A DNA stretch of 64,000 bases from Ottowia massiliensis (GTDB lineage Bacteria; Pseudomonadota; Gammaproteobacteria; Burkholderiales; Burkholderiaceae_C): positions 1,178,001-1,242,000 of the forward strand of contig NZ_LT964854.1 of the NCBI RefSeq assembly GCF_900240305.1. Reading direction: 5' to 3'. Of this stretch, positions 9,004 to 17,539 are shown in pieces. Each line of letters opens with the position of its first letter. Position 1 is the stretch's first letter. The notes beneath the pieces are model-generated. The model was not told the origin of the DNA. It saw only the letters and a list, made by a program, of their open reading frames with translations, and did no database searches. Both the position numbers and the translations under genes were made by a program.

Positions 9004-9414
9004 ATGCCCTCTGATTCACAACACTTTTTCTCCTCCAGCGCTAGCCAGCGAACCTCGGTCACGGTTTTGTTGTGGCGCGCGCTGGCGCTGTTGGGCATCG
9101 TTCTGGCCATCATCGGCGTCATGCTGCCCGTCATGCCCACCGCGCCTTTCGTGCTGCTGGCCGCCTGGGCGGCAGGCAAGGGCTGGCCCCGGCTGGAGGC
9201 ATGGATGCTCGCGCATCCGCTGTTTGGTGTTTACATCGTGCGCTGGCGCGCCCGCCGCGCCATCCCACGCTCCGCCAAGTGGTTCGCCACCCTGGCCATG
9301 CTGTGCAGCGGCGTCATGCTCCAGTTCACCGGCCTGCCGCTGGCCGCACGCCTGGGCGTGCCCGCCGTGATGCTGGCCGTGGCGCTGTGGATCTGGCAAC
9401 GGCCTGATCAGTAA
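9004..9414 (+). CDS. DUF454 (YbaN) family membrane protein
   Basis: This 136-residue protein has three or four hydrophobic segments. The DUF454 signature is GIVLAIIGVMLPVMPTAPF followed by AAGKGWPRLEAWMLAHPLFG and the Arg-rich RWRARRAIPRSAKW. Function is unknown. It lies 35 bases upstream of gshB in the same direction, so the two may be cotranscribed. Confidence 0.88.
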   Translation: MPSDSQHFFSSSASQRTSVTVLLWRALALLGIVLAIIGVMLPVMPTAPFVLLAAWAAGKGWPRLEAWMLAHPLFGVYIVRWRARRAIPRSAKWFATLAMLCSGVMLQFTGLPLAARLGVPAVMLAVALWIWQRPDQ

Positions 9415-9449
9415 AAAAGAGGTCCCCTGCCTCCAGAAAGACTCGTCCC

Positions 9450-10406
9450 ATGCAATTGCTCTTCATCGCCGATCCGCTGCACACCTTCAAAACGTACAAG
9501 GACAGCACCTTCGCCATGATGCGCGAAGCCGCCGCACGAGGCCACGGCATCGCCTTTTGCGAGCCGCGCCATCTGCAATGGCAGCGCGGCGCAAGCGTCA
9601 CGGCCCGCGTGCAAACGCTGCGCCTGACGGGCGATGAAGCCGGCGTCTGGCACGACATCACGGGCGAAAGCGTGCAGCCGCTGACGGCGTTTGACGCCGT
9701 TTTGATGCGCAAAGACCCGCCGTTTGACGCCGAATACATCTACGCCACGCACTTGCTGGAGCAGGCCGAGCGCGAGGGCGCGTGCGTCATCAACCGCCCG
9801 CGCGCCTTGCGCGACCACCCCGAAAAGCTCGCCATCATGGAGTGGCCGCAATACATCGCGCCCACGCTTGTCACGCGATCGGCCGAAGCCATCCGCGCCT
9901 TTCACGCCGAACACGGCGACATCATCCTCAAACCGCTGGACGGTATGGGCGGCATGGGCATCTTCCGCGTGGCGGCTGACGGCCTGAACCTCGGCTCCAT
10001 CATCGAAACCCTCAATCACGGCGGCGCCGTCACCGTCATGGCGCAAAAGTACCTGCCCGCCATCAAGGCCGGCGACAAGCGCGTGCTCATCATTGACGGC
10101 CAGCCCGTGCCCTGGTGCCTGGCCCGCATTCCGCAAGGCAGCGAAGTGCGCGGCAACCTGGCCGCCGGAGGCCGGGGCGAAGCGCAGCCGCTCAATGACA
10201 CCGACCGCGCCACTGCCCAGGCCATCGGCCAGCGCCTGGCTCCGCGAGGTCTGCTGCTCATCGGGCTGGACATCATCGGCAGCAACGTCACCGAAATCAA
10301 CGTCACCAGCCCCACCTGCTTTCAGGAAATTCACCAGCAAGCCGGCATCAACGTGGCCGCCATCTTCATGGATGCCGTTGAAAAAAACGCCAGGCACAAC
10401 AGCTGA
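9450..10406 (+). CDS. gshB: glutathione synthetase
   Basis: This 318-residue ATP-grasp enzyme joins glycine to gamma-glutamylcysteine. It begins MQLLFIADPLHTFKTYKDST and has the ligase landmarks VLMRKDPPFDAEYIY, DIILKPLDGMGGMGIFRV, the metal and ATP region LLLIGLDIIG, and ITEINV-like NVTEINVTSPTCFQEI. Length is normal for the bacterial enzyme. No strong Shine-Dalgarno is seen. The gene is followed by both repeat families. Confidence 0.97.
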   Translation: MQLLFIADPLHTFKTYKDSTFAMMREAAARGHGIAFCEPRHLQWQRGASVTARVQTLRLTGDEAGVWHDITGESVQPLTAFDAVLMRKDPPFDAEYIYATHLLEQAEREGACVINRPRALRDHPEKLAIMEWPQYIAPTLVTRSAEAIRAFHAEHGDIILKPLDGMGGMGIFRVAADGLNLGSIIETLNHGGAVTVMAQKYLPAIKAGDKRVLIIDGQPVPWCLARIPQGSEVRGNLAAGGRGEAQPLNDTDRATAQAIGQRLAPRGLLLIGLDIIGSNVTEINVTSPTCFQEIHQQAGINVAAIFMDAVEKNARHNS

Positions 10407-10420
10407 GCCAAGCCACAAAA

Positions 10421-10498
10421 CGCTCCTGAAAAAATAGCTATACGTCCTAGTGCAAAGAGCGCAGAACGGCATTTTTGACCCCATGAATTTGCTCCTGT
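10421..10498 (-). repeat. dispersed repeat family B, copy 3 (inverted)
   Basis: It runs from GCTCCTG through AGCTATACGTCCTAGTGC to ATTTGCTCCTG. The GCTCCT motif is present at both edges in the same orientation, as in other copies. Confidence 0.8.
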
Positions 10499-10527
10499 TT
10501 CTGATGCTTCTGGACATACCGAGTTGG

Positions 10528-10696
10528 TCTGGAAGCCTGCCACCCATCCGGGGGCACAAAAAGCGCGGCCACAAGCAGGCTGAGGCGCCTTGCCGGGCTG
10601 CAAGGGAGGAGCAAGGCCCATCTGCGGTTTGCGTCTTGCGGCTCATCCCGGTTCCTTGGCTTTCGCCCCTCCCGGCCAGCTTGCAAACAGGCTCTG
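10528..10696 (-). repeat. palindromic repeat family A, eroded intergenic copy
   Basis: Left end TCTGGAAGCCTGCC, right end GCAAACAGGCTCTGAC, with interior ATCTGCGGTTTGCGTCTTGCG matching the inverted copies at 21567 and 22360. The arm pair is partly kept. Confidence 0.65.
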
Positions 10697-10751
10697 ACAA
10701 ATGCGGACGGCGTAATCTCGGCCATCTCTTTGGCTTGACCGGAAAACGCAT

Positions 10752-11831
10752 ATGCCTTCCCACACCCAGGACGCCACCCGCACCAACGACATCCGCATGC
10801 GCGCCGTGCGCCCGCTGCTCACGCCCGCGCTGCTGCAAGAGTGGCTGCCCGCGCCGGACGCCGCGCTGGCCTTGGTGGAGCAAAGCCGCGCCGGCATCGC
10901 CCGCGTGCTGCACGGCGAAGACGACCGGCTCATCGCCGTCGTCGGCCCCTGCTCCATACACGACCACGCGCAGGCGCTGGAATACGCGCAGCGGCTCAAG
11001 GCCGAAGCGGACGCGCTGGCAGGCGAGCTGCTCATGGTGATGCGCGTGTATTTCGAAAAACCCCGCACCACCGTGGGCTGGAAGGGCTACATCAACGACC
11101 CGCGCATGGACGGCAGCTACGCCATCAACGACGGCCTGCAAATGGCCCGCCGCCTGCTGCTGGACGTGCTGGCGCTGGGCCTGCCCGTGGGCACGGAGTT
11201 TCTTGATCTGCTCTCGCCGCAGTTCATTTCCGATCTCGTCAGCTGGGGAGCGATAGGCGCGCGCACCACCGAAAGCCAGAGCCATCGCCAGCTGGCCAGC
11301 GGCCTGTCATGCCCCGTGGGCTTCAAAAACGGCACCGACGGCGGCGTGAAAGTGGCCGCCGACGCCATCGTGGCCGCGCAAGCGCCCCACGCTTTCATCG
11401 GCATGACCCAGATGGGCCAGGCCGCCATTTTTGAAACGCGCGGCAACCCGGACTGCCACGTCATCTTGCGCGGCGGCAAAGCGCCCAACTACAGCGCCGA
11501 CGACGTGCAGGCTGCCTGCCAGCTTCTGGCCCAGGCCGGGCTGCGCGAGCAAGTGATGATTGACTGCTCCCACGCCAACAGCGCCAAGCAGCACCGCCGC
11601 CAAATCGACGTGGCCGCCGACGTGGCCGCGCAAATCGCCGCTGGCGAGCGCCGCATCACCGGCGTGATGATCGAAAGCCACCTGAACGAAGGCCGCCAGG
11701 ACATCACGCCCGGCCAGCCCCTGCAACACGGCGTTTCCGTGACTGACGCCTGTTTGAGCTGGCAGCAGACGGCGCCCGTGCTGCGCCAGCTGGCCGAAGC
11801 CGTGAAGGCGCGGCGAAAGCGCGGCGCCTGA
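10752..11831 (+). CDS. aroG: 3-deoxy-7-phosphoheptulonate (DAHP) synthase, class I
   Basis: This 359-residue enzyme condenses phosphoenolpyruvate and erythrose 4-phosphate, the first step of the shikimate pathway. Signatures include AVVGPCSIHD, YFEKPRTTVGWKGYINDP, MDGSYAINDGL, GARTTESQSHRQLASGL, FKNGTDGG and IDCSHANSAKQH, with metal ligands in the last and in the final ESHLNEGRQ. It belongs to the AroF/G/H type. Which aromatic amino acid inhibits it cannot be decided here, so the symbol is family-level. Confidence 0.95.
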   Translation: MPSHTQDATRTNDIRMRAVRPLLTPALLQEWLPAPDAALALVEQSRAGIARVLHGEDDRLIAVVGPCSIHDHAQALEYAQRLKAEADALAGELLMVMRVYFEKPRTTVGWKGYINDPRMDGSYAINDGLQMARRLLLDVLALGLPVGTEFLDLLSPQFISDLVSWGAIGARTTESQSHRQLASGLSCPVGFKNGTDGGVKVAADAIVAAQAPHAFIGMTQMGQAAIFETRGNPDCHVILRGGKAPNYSADDVQAACQLLAQAGLREQVMIDCSHANSAKQHRRQIDVAADVAAQIAAGERRITGVMIESHLNEGRQDITPGQPLQHGVSVTDACLSWQQTAPVLRQLAEAVKARRKRGA

Positions 11832-12179
11832 TGGGCGGCTTCATCACGCCTCACGCGGCAGCCCATTTGCCGCGCCTTTTCGTGTGCCATTACTAATGGC
11901 AGAAACTGCATTATCTGGCCGGCCTGGCCCGTTTGCAGTTTGAAAACCGGCGCCAATTTTCTGACCTGCGTCATGAAACACGAGAATGGCGCCTGCCAGA
12001 ACAACATAATCCATATTTTTTCATCGCCCGGCTGCCGCGCCAGGTTTAGAATCCGCCTTCATTATGGCCATTTGTGCAGTCACGGCGTCCGTGGAAAAAT
12101 GCGGGCCATTAATGCATTCCGTGTGTCGGTAATTGGCGCGCAGGTGTGCGCTGGCAGTCGTTGATAGTTTGGAGACGTC
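11832..12179. other. intergenic region, 348 bp
   Basis: A weak GC hairpin with CGCGGCA...TGCCGCG just after aroG (about 11862-11880) ends in TTTTCG and may be a terminator. The rest is moderately AT-rich and should hold the promoter of the dicarboxylate carrier, whose RBS is TTTGGAGAC before 12180. No operator could be recognised. Confidence 0.4.
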
Positions 12180-13526
12180 ATGTCCACGCTGTTTATTGTT
12201 CAGTTTGTCATTGTTTTGTTGTGCATTCTGGTGGGTGCGCAGGCTGGCGGCATCGGCCTGGGCGTCTTCGGGGGGCTGGGCCTGGCCGTGCTGACCTTCG
12301 GCTTCCAGCTCCAGCCCACCAGCCCGCCCATCGACGTGATGCTGATGATCATGGCCGTGGTCTGCGCCGCCGCCGCCATGCAGGCCGCAGGCGGGCTGGA
12401 CCTGATGATCCGGCTGGCCACGCGCATCTTGCGCAAAAACCCCAAGCACATCACCTTCATTGCGCCAGCGGTCACGTACGTATTCACCATTTTTGCGGGC
12501 ACAGGACACGTGGCCTACTCTGTGCTGCCCGTCATTGCCGAAGTGGCCCGCCGCAACGGCGTGCGGCCCGAGCGCCCGCTGTCCATGGCCGTCATCGCCT
12601 CGCAGTTTTCCATTGTGGCCAGCCCGATTGCAGCCGCCGTGGTATCTGCGCTGGTCATTCTGGAGCCTTACCACATCACCATGCTGGATGTGCTCATGGT
12701 CACCATACCCTCCACCATTCTCGGCATTGGCTTGGCTTGCATTTTCGTCAACAAAATGGGCAAGGAACTCAAGGACGACGAGCATTACCAGAAACGGCTA
12801 AGCGATCCGGATTATCTGGAGATGATTGAATCGCAGCAGGAACAAAATGCCTCGGAAACGGCCGCTGGCAACCGCAACGCCAAAATATCCGTGGGCATTT
12901 TTCTGATTGCCGCCGTGCTGGTGGTCATTATGGGTTCGGTGGAAAGCCTGCGCCCGTTTTTCCCTGACGCCAGCGGCAAGCTGAAACCGCTGGGCATGGC
13001 GCACACCATTGAAATTGTCATGCTCACGGCAGGCGCGCTCATCTTGCTGATTTGCAGGCCCGACGGCACGGCCATCACGCGCGGTTCGGTATTCCACGCC
13101 GGCATGCGCGCCGTGATTGCCATTTTCGGCATTGCCTGGCTGGGCGACACGCTGATGCACGCCCACATGGGCGAAGTCAAAGAGCTGGTTTCAGGGCTGG
13201 TGAAAAGCGCGCCGTGGACCTTCGCTTTCGCGCTTTTCATTCTTTCCGTGCTGGTCAATAGCCAGGGCGCCACAGTCGCCACGCTGTTTCCCGTGGGCGT
13301 GGGCCTGGGCGTGCCGCCGGAAATCATGGTGGGCACCTTTGTGGCCGTCAATGGCTACTTCTTCATTCCGAACTACGGCCCCATCATCGCGTCCATCGAC
13401 TTCGACACCACGGGCACCACGCGCATTGGCCGCTACATCTTCAACCACAGCTTCATGCTGCCAGGGCTGCTCAGCCTAGCGTTCAGCCTGGCGTTCAGCC
13501 TGTTGCTGGCCAAAATGCTGCTGTAG
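12180..13526 (+). CDS. anaerobic C4-dicarboxylate transporter, Dcu family
   Basis: This 448-residue carrier has about 10-12 membrane helices and is similar throughout to DcuA/DcuB: GAQAGGIGLGVFGGLGLAVL, GTGHVAYSVLPVIAEVA, RPERPLSMAVIASQF, ASPIAAAVVS, and GTFVAVNGYFFIPNYGPIIA near the C-terminus. Dcu proteins exchange fumarate, malate or aspartate for succinate during anaerobic growth. A charged cytoplasmic loop (about 205-245, ESQQEQNASET) divides the two halves. I cannot separate DcuA from DcuB. A strong terminator follows. Confidence 0.92.
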   Translation: MSTLFIVQFVIVLLCILVGAQAGGIGLGVFGGLGLAVLTFGFQLQPTSPPIDVMLMIMAVVCAAAAMQAAGGLDLMIRLATRILRKNPKHITFIAPAVTYVFTIFAGTGHVAYSVLPVIAEVARRNGVRPERPLSMAVIASQFSIVASPIAAAVVSALVILEPYHITMLDVLMVTIPSTILGIGLACIFVNKMGKELKDDEHYQKRLSDPDYLEMIESQQEQNASETAAGNRNAKISVGIFLIAAVLVVIMGSVESLRPFFPDASGKLKPLGMAHTIEIVMLTAGALILLICRPDGTAITRGSVFHAGMRAVIAIFGIAWLGDTLMHAHMGEVKELVSGLVKSAPWTFAFALFILSVLVNSQGATVATLFPVGVGLGVPPEIMVGTFVAVNGYFFIPNYGPIIASIDFDTTGTTRIGRYIFNHSFMLPGLLSLAFSLAFSLLLAKMLL

Positions 13527-13545
13527 CAGCCGCGCTTCCGTCTGC

Positions 13546-13576
13546 AAAGCACCGCCCCTTCTGGCGGTGCTTTTTT
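13546..13576 (+). terminator. rho-independent terminator after the Dcu carrier
   Basis: A perfect 10-bp stem AAGCACCGCC/GGCGGTGCTT around CCTTCT is followed by T6. Confidence 0.93.
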
Positions 13577-13985
13577 ATGCCAGCCTGCGAGATGGAAGCG
13601 GCAAGGCCGCCATCAGGCTTCGGCGGCAAATTTCCTCTGAACAGCTTCTCAGCCCTTGCTTCCAAACCCGCAAGTCAACGCGAATGGCGCATGCCTGATT
13701 CAAGGGAGCAGAAATGCCGTTCCGCGCAGTGTTCACTAGGACATTGCGCTATGAATAAAAGAGCTAAATCAGGGCAGGCAACACGCTCTGCTCACCTGGC
13801 AAAGCCACGGGCACATACGACAAAAAGCGCCTGGCTCCGTCAGCCGCGCGGCCAGCCCCTTTCAGACGGCATGGACCGGGCAAGCCGCCCGCGCGCCAGC
13901 GTTTCCGTTGAGTACTTGTCGATAGACATTCTCATTGCCGGTAGCATGCGGTCCGTCATTTCCCTGACGCCTACGCATTGCCGCC
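13577..13985. other. intergenic region upstream of the bacteriocin locus
   Basis: It contains a family B repeat (13702-13769). I see no gene or clear promoter in the remainder, although the promoter for the adaptor gene is expected here. Confidence 0.4.
13702..13769 (+). repeat. dispersed repeat family B, copy 4
   Basis: AAGGGAGCAG ... GCGCAGTGTTCACTAGGACATTGCGCTATGAATAAAAGAGC. This copy is slightly short. Confidence 0.75.
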
Positions 13986-15379
13986 ATGCTGTTTCGCCCC
14001 GAAGTCATCCGCAATCACCGCAGCGCCCGGCTGGGCGGCATCGCTATCAGCCAGCCGCTGGGCGCGTGGCTGCTCACGCTGGCGGCGACGGGTATGGCGG
14101 CGGTCATCGTCGCCTTTCTCCTGCTGGGCAGCTACACGCGCCGCGCCAGCGTGGCGGGCCAGCTGGTGCCCTTGCAAGGCGTGGTCACGCTGCCTGCCCC
14201 TGTCACCGGCATCGTCGAGCGGCTGGACGCGGCCGAAGGTGACGCCGCCAGCGCCGAGCAGACGCTCGCCATCATCCAGGCCCCGCGCGCCATGCCTGAA
14301 AGCGGCAACGGCGGCGCGGCGCTGGAGCAGCAAATCCGCCAGCAGAAAGCCAGCCTGCAAGCCGCGCAAGACGCTCAGCAACAGCAACTGCGCCAGCAAG
14401 CCAGCGGCCTGAACGAACAACTGCAAGCCGCCCGGCGCGAATTGCTGCAAATCGAAGCCGAAGCCGCCACCCGCCAGCGCCAAACCCGCCTGGCCCGCGA
14501 AAAACTGGCCCGCTACCAAAGCCTGGAAAAAGCCGGAGCCGCCAGCGTCGTCAGCGTGCAAGAGCAGCAATCCGCCGTTTTCGAGCACGAAGCGCAAACG
14601 CAAACCCTGCTGCGGCAAGCCGCCAGCACCCGCCGCCTGCTTGCCCAGCCAGCGCGCAGCCGCCCGCGCCAACCACGCGCGTGACATGGCGCAACTGGAG
14701 CAAAGCGAAGTGCAGGTGCGCATGGACAACCGCCTGGCCGTCACTGCGCCCGTGGCGGGCGTCATCGCCGCCCAGCTCGTGCGCCAAGGCCAGGCCGTGC
14801 AAGCGGGCCAGCCTCTGCTCAGCCTGCTGCCCGGCCAGGGCACGCTGCAAGCCCACCTGCTTGCCCCCAGCCGCGCCGTCGGCTTCATCGAACCGGGCGA
14901 CAAAGTCATGCTGCGCTACCAGGCCTATCCGTACCAGAAATTCGGCCATCACACCGGGCGCGTGGCCAGCATCAGCCGCAGCGCCCTCACCCGCAGCGAA
15001 TTGCAGGCCCTTTCATCCGTTTATCAGAACCTGTTCAGAGTTTGGCCGTGAGGGGCGAAAGTGCGAATCGGGATGGGCTGCAAGGCGCAAACCGCAGACG
15101 GGCCTTGCGGCCCGGCGAGGATTTGCAACGCGGCAGCCCGCCCGAGTTCGCGCTTTCACGCCCACGGACAGACTTTGAACAGGTTCTCGGGGCGACGAGC
15201 CGGTTTACCGCATCACCGTGGATCTGCCCCGGCAGTACATCACCGCCTACGGCCGCCACGAAAACCTCAAGCCCGGCATGCTGCTGGACGCCGACATCAT
15301 GGGCGAAAAGCGCCGCCTCATCGAATGGCTGGTGGAGCCGCTTTATTCAGTGGCGGGGAAAGTGGGGAATGCGGAATGA
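13986..15379 (+). pseudogene. HlyD/CvaA-type secretion adaptor, broken by a frameshift and a family A insertion
   Basis: The N-terminus (MLFRPEVIRNHRSARLGG, then one membrane helix LGAWLLTLAATGMAAV) and the biotinyl-lipoyl-like PVTGIVERLDAAEGD are those of membrane-fusion proteins that pair with C39 ABC exporters. The frame is lost near 14640-14680. The sequence switches from the frame reading STRRLLAQ to the one reading LPSQRAA...ANHARDMAQL, so a base or a short segment is missing. A family A element (15026-15187) then interrupts ALSSVYQ; beyond it the gene resumes as GDEPVYRITVDLP...GRHENLKPGMLLDADI and stops at 15377-15379. That stop overlaps the ATG of the next gene (ATGA), which supports this frame and an operon. 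Confidence 0.85.
15026..15187 (+). mobile_element. palindromic element family A, inserted in the adaptor gene
   Basis: This 162-bp unit has ends AGAACCTGTTCA and TTGAACAGGTTCT. An inner arm pair GAAAGTGCGAA/TTCGCGCTTTC pairs with one G-T wobble. Removing 163 bases here rejoins the two halves of the adaptor gene in frame (TAT then CGG GGC GAC). No transposase is encoded. Confidence 0.85.
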
Positions 15380-16044
15380 CAAATGCCCTCGTTCATAAAA
15401 CAGGCACCGCCATTCAATGGGCAAGGGATTATGGGCAGGCGCATCCGAAAATACAGGACATTTTCTGGATCATCTCGACGGTTATCTTGACCATTGTTCC
15501 GAACGAACTCGTTAAATTCATATGGAAATTTACGGGGAAAAATATTGCCGAATTCGCGGTAACGGCAATCACCATCCCCATCCTATTCGTGCTGCAAAAA
15601 GAGCAATGCAGGAAATTCATGGGCCGCAGAATACCCATGCTGGCGCTGGCAGGTATTTTGCCTGCTGCGCTGTGGCTTTGCTTCAATAGAGAAGGTCGCA
15701 TCAATGTGAATGGCGACACAAGCGCGGTGAATTTGTTGATGTATTACTGTTTACATTTGATGAACATCTCGCTGATTATTCCATTGTACGAAGAAAAAAT
15801 CGTGAGAGGATTGCTTCTGAGGGGTATTGAGAAATTCACTGGAAGCCTGGGAGCCATCATCATCACGTCGTTTCTGTTTGGCTTAGCTCATCGCGGCAAT
15901 GAGTGGCTGACGTTTGTTTATGGCGCCGTGCTGGCGTGGGCGGCGACATGCATGCGCATGGGTGCGTTCGAGCGCTCCATCATTCATGGAGCATACAACT
16001 TCACAATAGGATTTTATGTGCTGTTTTACATGGCTGATATTTGA
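15376..16044 (+). CDS. CPBP (CAAX-like) intramembrane protease 1, putative bacteriocin immunity
   Basis: This 222-residue protein has six or so hydrophobic segments and all CPBP motifs: YEEKIVRGLLLRG (Glu-Glu-x3-Arg), FGLAHRG (second motif His) and IHGAYN (His-x3-Asn). CPBP proteins often sit beside bacteriocin genes as immunity or processing factors. The role here is inference from context. The ATG overlaps the adaptor stop. The N-terminal segment QWARDYGQAHPKIQDIFWI is nearly repeated in CPBP2, so the two are recent paralogues. A peptide gene follows 68 bases downstream. Confidence 0.88.
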   Translation: MTNALVHKTGTAIQWARDYGQAHPKIQDIFWIISTVILTIVPNELVKFIWKFTGKNIAEFAVTAITIPILFVLQKEQCRKFMGRRIPMLALAGILPAALWLCFNREGRINVNGDTSAVNLLMYYCLHLMNISLIIPLYEEKIVRGLLLRGIEKFTGSLGAIIITSFLFGLAHRGNEWLTFVYGAVLAWAATCMRMGAFERSIIHGAYNFTIGFYVLFYMADI

Positions 16045-16069
16045 GCAGGATCCAAGAATCACCGTGCGT

Positions 16070-16112
16070 TCCGGCAGTCCCGAGGTGCCGGGTTTATTCC
16101 ATTTCAATCAAA
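16070..16112 (+). promoter_or_regulatory. conserved hairpin leader of peptide 1 (divergent copy)
   Basis: TTCCGGCAGTCCCGAGGTGCCGGGTTTA keeps the CCCG/CGGG hairpin and the CCATTTCAATC tail of the leaders before peptides 2 and 3. The first hairpin arm is eroded. Confidence 0.55.
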
Positions 16113-16322
16113 ATGGAGCGCAAAATACGCGAATTGAATCAAAATGAATTGAATACCGTTTCTGGCGGCGAATGGAATTGTGGGGTGACAATTGAGTTGC
16201 CTCCGTCTGTTTCTGTTGGTTGCACTGGCTCTGGAACAGACTGGCGGGAAGCATGGAATAGTGCTAGGGATTGGTGGTGTGATCGTCACAGCGGAAGCGG
16301 CGCCCAACTACAGAAGAATTAA
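16113..16322 (+). CDS. double-glycine leader peptide 1 (bacteriocin-like)
   Basis: The 69-residue product has a leader (RELNQNELNTVSGG) that matches the C39-processed double-glycine type. The mature part would start EWNCGVTIELPP and is rich in Trp and Cys (three Cys), with DWREAWNSARDWWCD shared in spirit with peptide 3. In peptides 2 and 3 the start ATG lies at the base homologous to 16125. Here that codon is ATA, and the nearest in-frame ATG (16113) lies where the sister genes have their Shine-Dalgarno. Translation may therefore be weak. A hairpin with arms GAAGGCT-CCGCC follows at about 16350. Confidence 0.72.
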   Translation: MERKIRELNQNELNTVSGGEWNCGVTIELPPSVSVGCTGSGTDWREAWNSARDWWCDRHSGSGAQLQKN

Positions 16323-16349
16323 TCAGCAACATCCCTGGTTAATAGGAGA

Positions 16350-16381
16350 TTGAAGGCTCCGCCATTTGTGGCGGAAGCCTT
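16350..16381 (+). terminator. terminator-like hairpin after peptide 1
   Basis: GAAGGCTCCGCC / GGCGGAAGCCTTC is a near-perfect stem around ATTTGT, but only a short T-rich tail follows. Confidence 0.7.
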
Positions 16382-16517
16382 CTTCAGTTCACAGACCGAC
16401 ATGAATTCATTTGTTTTCTTGATATTTATGTCCAAGGATCAGAAGCAGCATCCTGAGCAAACGTCAAAACGCAGAAGCCGCCCATCCATTTCTTGAGATA
16501 TTCATGATGCTTTTGGC

Positions 16518-17177
16518 ATGACGCATTTCATTGTAAAACCATTTAAATTTGTTGTCCAATGGGCGCATGAGTATGGACAAGCGCATCCGAAAATACAGGG
16601 TATTTTCTGGATTGTGATGTCAGTGGTCTTCATGATCGTGCCCAACCTGATCGGCCGTTCGCTCACGGAAACCATGGGTAGGAATGTGGCCAGCTGCATT
16701 TCGCTGCTCATTGTCATTCCCTTTGTTTTCGCACTGCAAAAGGAAGACGCCAGAAAAATCACATCGAGAAGCCTGCTGTTCATGGCGCTGGGCGGCGTTT
16801 CGGCGGCCACCGTGTTTTCTCTTTTCATGGGCGACATAAAAATAAATGGCGATCCGGCATCCATCCCCTGGTTATATTATGTTGTAGCCGTGTTGTACAA
16901 TTCAGTGCTTGCTCCTTTATATGAGGAAAAGCTGTGCCGGAGCTTGCAGTTGCGGGGCATTCAGGTCATTGCAGGCAGTTTGGCGGCCATCCTCTTGACA
17001 TCCGCTATTTTTGGGCTTGCCCACAAGGGAAATGAAATGGCAATGTCAGTTTATGCGGTGATATTGGCCTGCATGGCCCTGTATTTCAGAATAGGCGCAA
17101 TCGAGCGGGCAGTGGCGCATGGCGCATATAACTTTGCTCTTGACCTGCATGTTTCCTTTCTTCTCCTGCCTGCGTGA
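16518..17177 (+). CDS. CPBP intramembrane protease 2, putative immunity
   Basis: This 219-residue membrane protein has intact CPBP motifs: YEEKLCRSLQLRG, FGLAHKG and AHGAYN. Its opening (VVQWAHEYGQAHPKIQGIFWI) is a close copy of CPBP1, so the locus grew by duplication of protease-peptide units. It follows peptide 1 and precedes peptide 2. By analogy with CPBP proteins of bacteriocin operons it may protect the producer, but there is no direct evidence for which peptide. Confidence 0.87.
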   Translation: MTHFIVKPFKFVVQWAHEYGQAHPKIQGIFWIVMSVVFMIVPNLIGRSLTETMGRNVASCISLLIVIPFVFALQKEDARKITSRSLLFMALGGVSAATVFSLFMGDIKINGDPASIPWLYYVVAVLYNSVLAPLYEEKLCRSLQLRGIQVIAGSLAAILLTSAIFGLAHKGNEMAMSVYAVILACMALYFRIGAIERAVAHGAYNFALDLHVSFLLLPA

Positions 17178-17200
17178 GACATTAATGTATGTTCAAAGAA

Positions 17201-17265
17201 TTGCCGGGTGTTCCGGCAGTCCCGTGGCGCCGGGTTTGTGCCATTTCAATCGAAAGGAGCACAAA
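17201..17265 (+). promoter_or_regulatory. conserved double-hairpin 5' leader of peptide 2
   Basis: GCCGG-GTGTT-CCGGC forms one stem-loop and CCCG-TGGCGC-CGGG a second, followed by TTTGTGCCATTTCAATCG and AAAGGAGC before the start. The same block stands before peptide 3, with changes that keep pairing through wobble. Confidence 0.65.
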
Positions 17266-17475
17266 ATGCACGAATTGACTCAAAGTGAAATCATCCAGGT
17301 AACTGGTGGCCGCAATGATTTATGGAGGGATATGCCAGATCAATCTCGGGATCCTTCCGACAAACTCTCCGATCCTAATTTCTGGAGGACTTGGTTCAGG
17401 GAATTGCCAGATCTATATCGGGAAGCAATCAATTCTGCAACTGAAATGTTCTGCATCGCCACTGGCGACTGCTGA
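17266..17475 (+). CDS. double-glycine leader peptide 2 (bacteriocin-like)
   Basis: The 69-residue product has a GG leader (MHELTQSEIIQVTGG) preceded by a perfect AAAGGAG at the usual distance. The mature part is acidic and aromatic (RNDLWRDMPDQS, NFWRTWFRELPDLYREA) with two Cys close to the C-terminus (MFCIATGDC) that could form a disulfide. It shares the leader but little mature sequence with peptides 1 and 3, so the three may have different targets. It is followed by a perfect 10-bp hairpin (17486-17512) without a T-run. Confidence 0.8.
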   Translation: MHELTQSEIIQVTGGRNDLWRDMPDQSRDPSDKLSDPNFWRTWFRELPDLYREAINSATEMFCIATGDC

Positions 17476-17485
17476 TATATCCATG

Positions 17486-17512
17486 CGTCACGCCTGGAAT
17501 AGGCGTGACGCA
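17486..17512 (+). terminator. hairpin after peptide 2
   Basis: GCGTCACGCC/GGCGTGACGC is a perfect stem around TGGAATA. There is no T-run, so it may be a processing or stability hairpin rather than a terminator. Confidence 0.6.
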
Positions 17513-17539
17513 CTGAGATCAATGACAGACGTCTGCTGA

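Noticed and set aside
9408..11285. Open frame of 625 codons on the minus strand
   Set aside because: It runs antisense through gshB and aroG, both clear enzymes, and has shadow-type composition.
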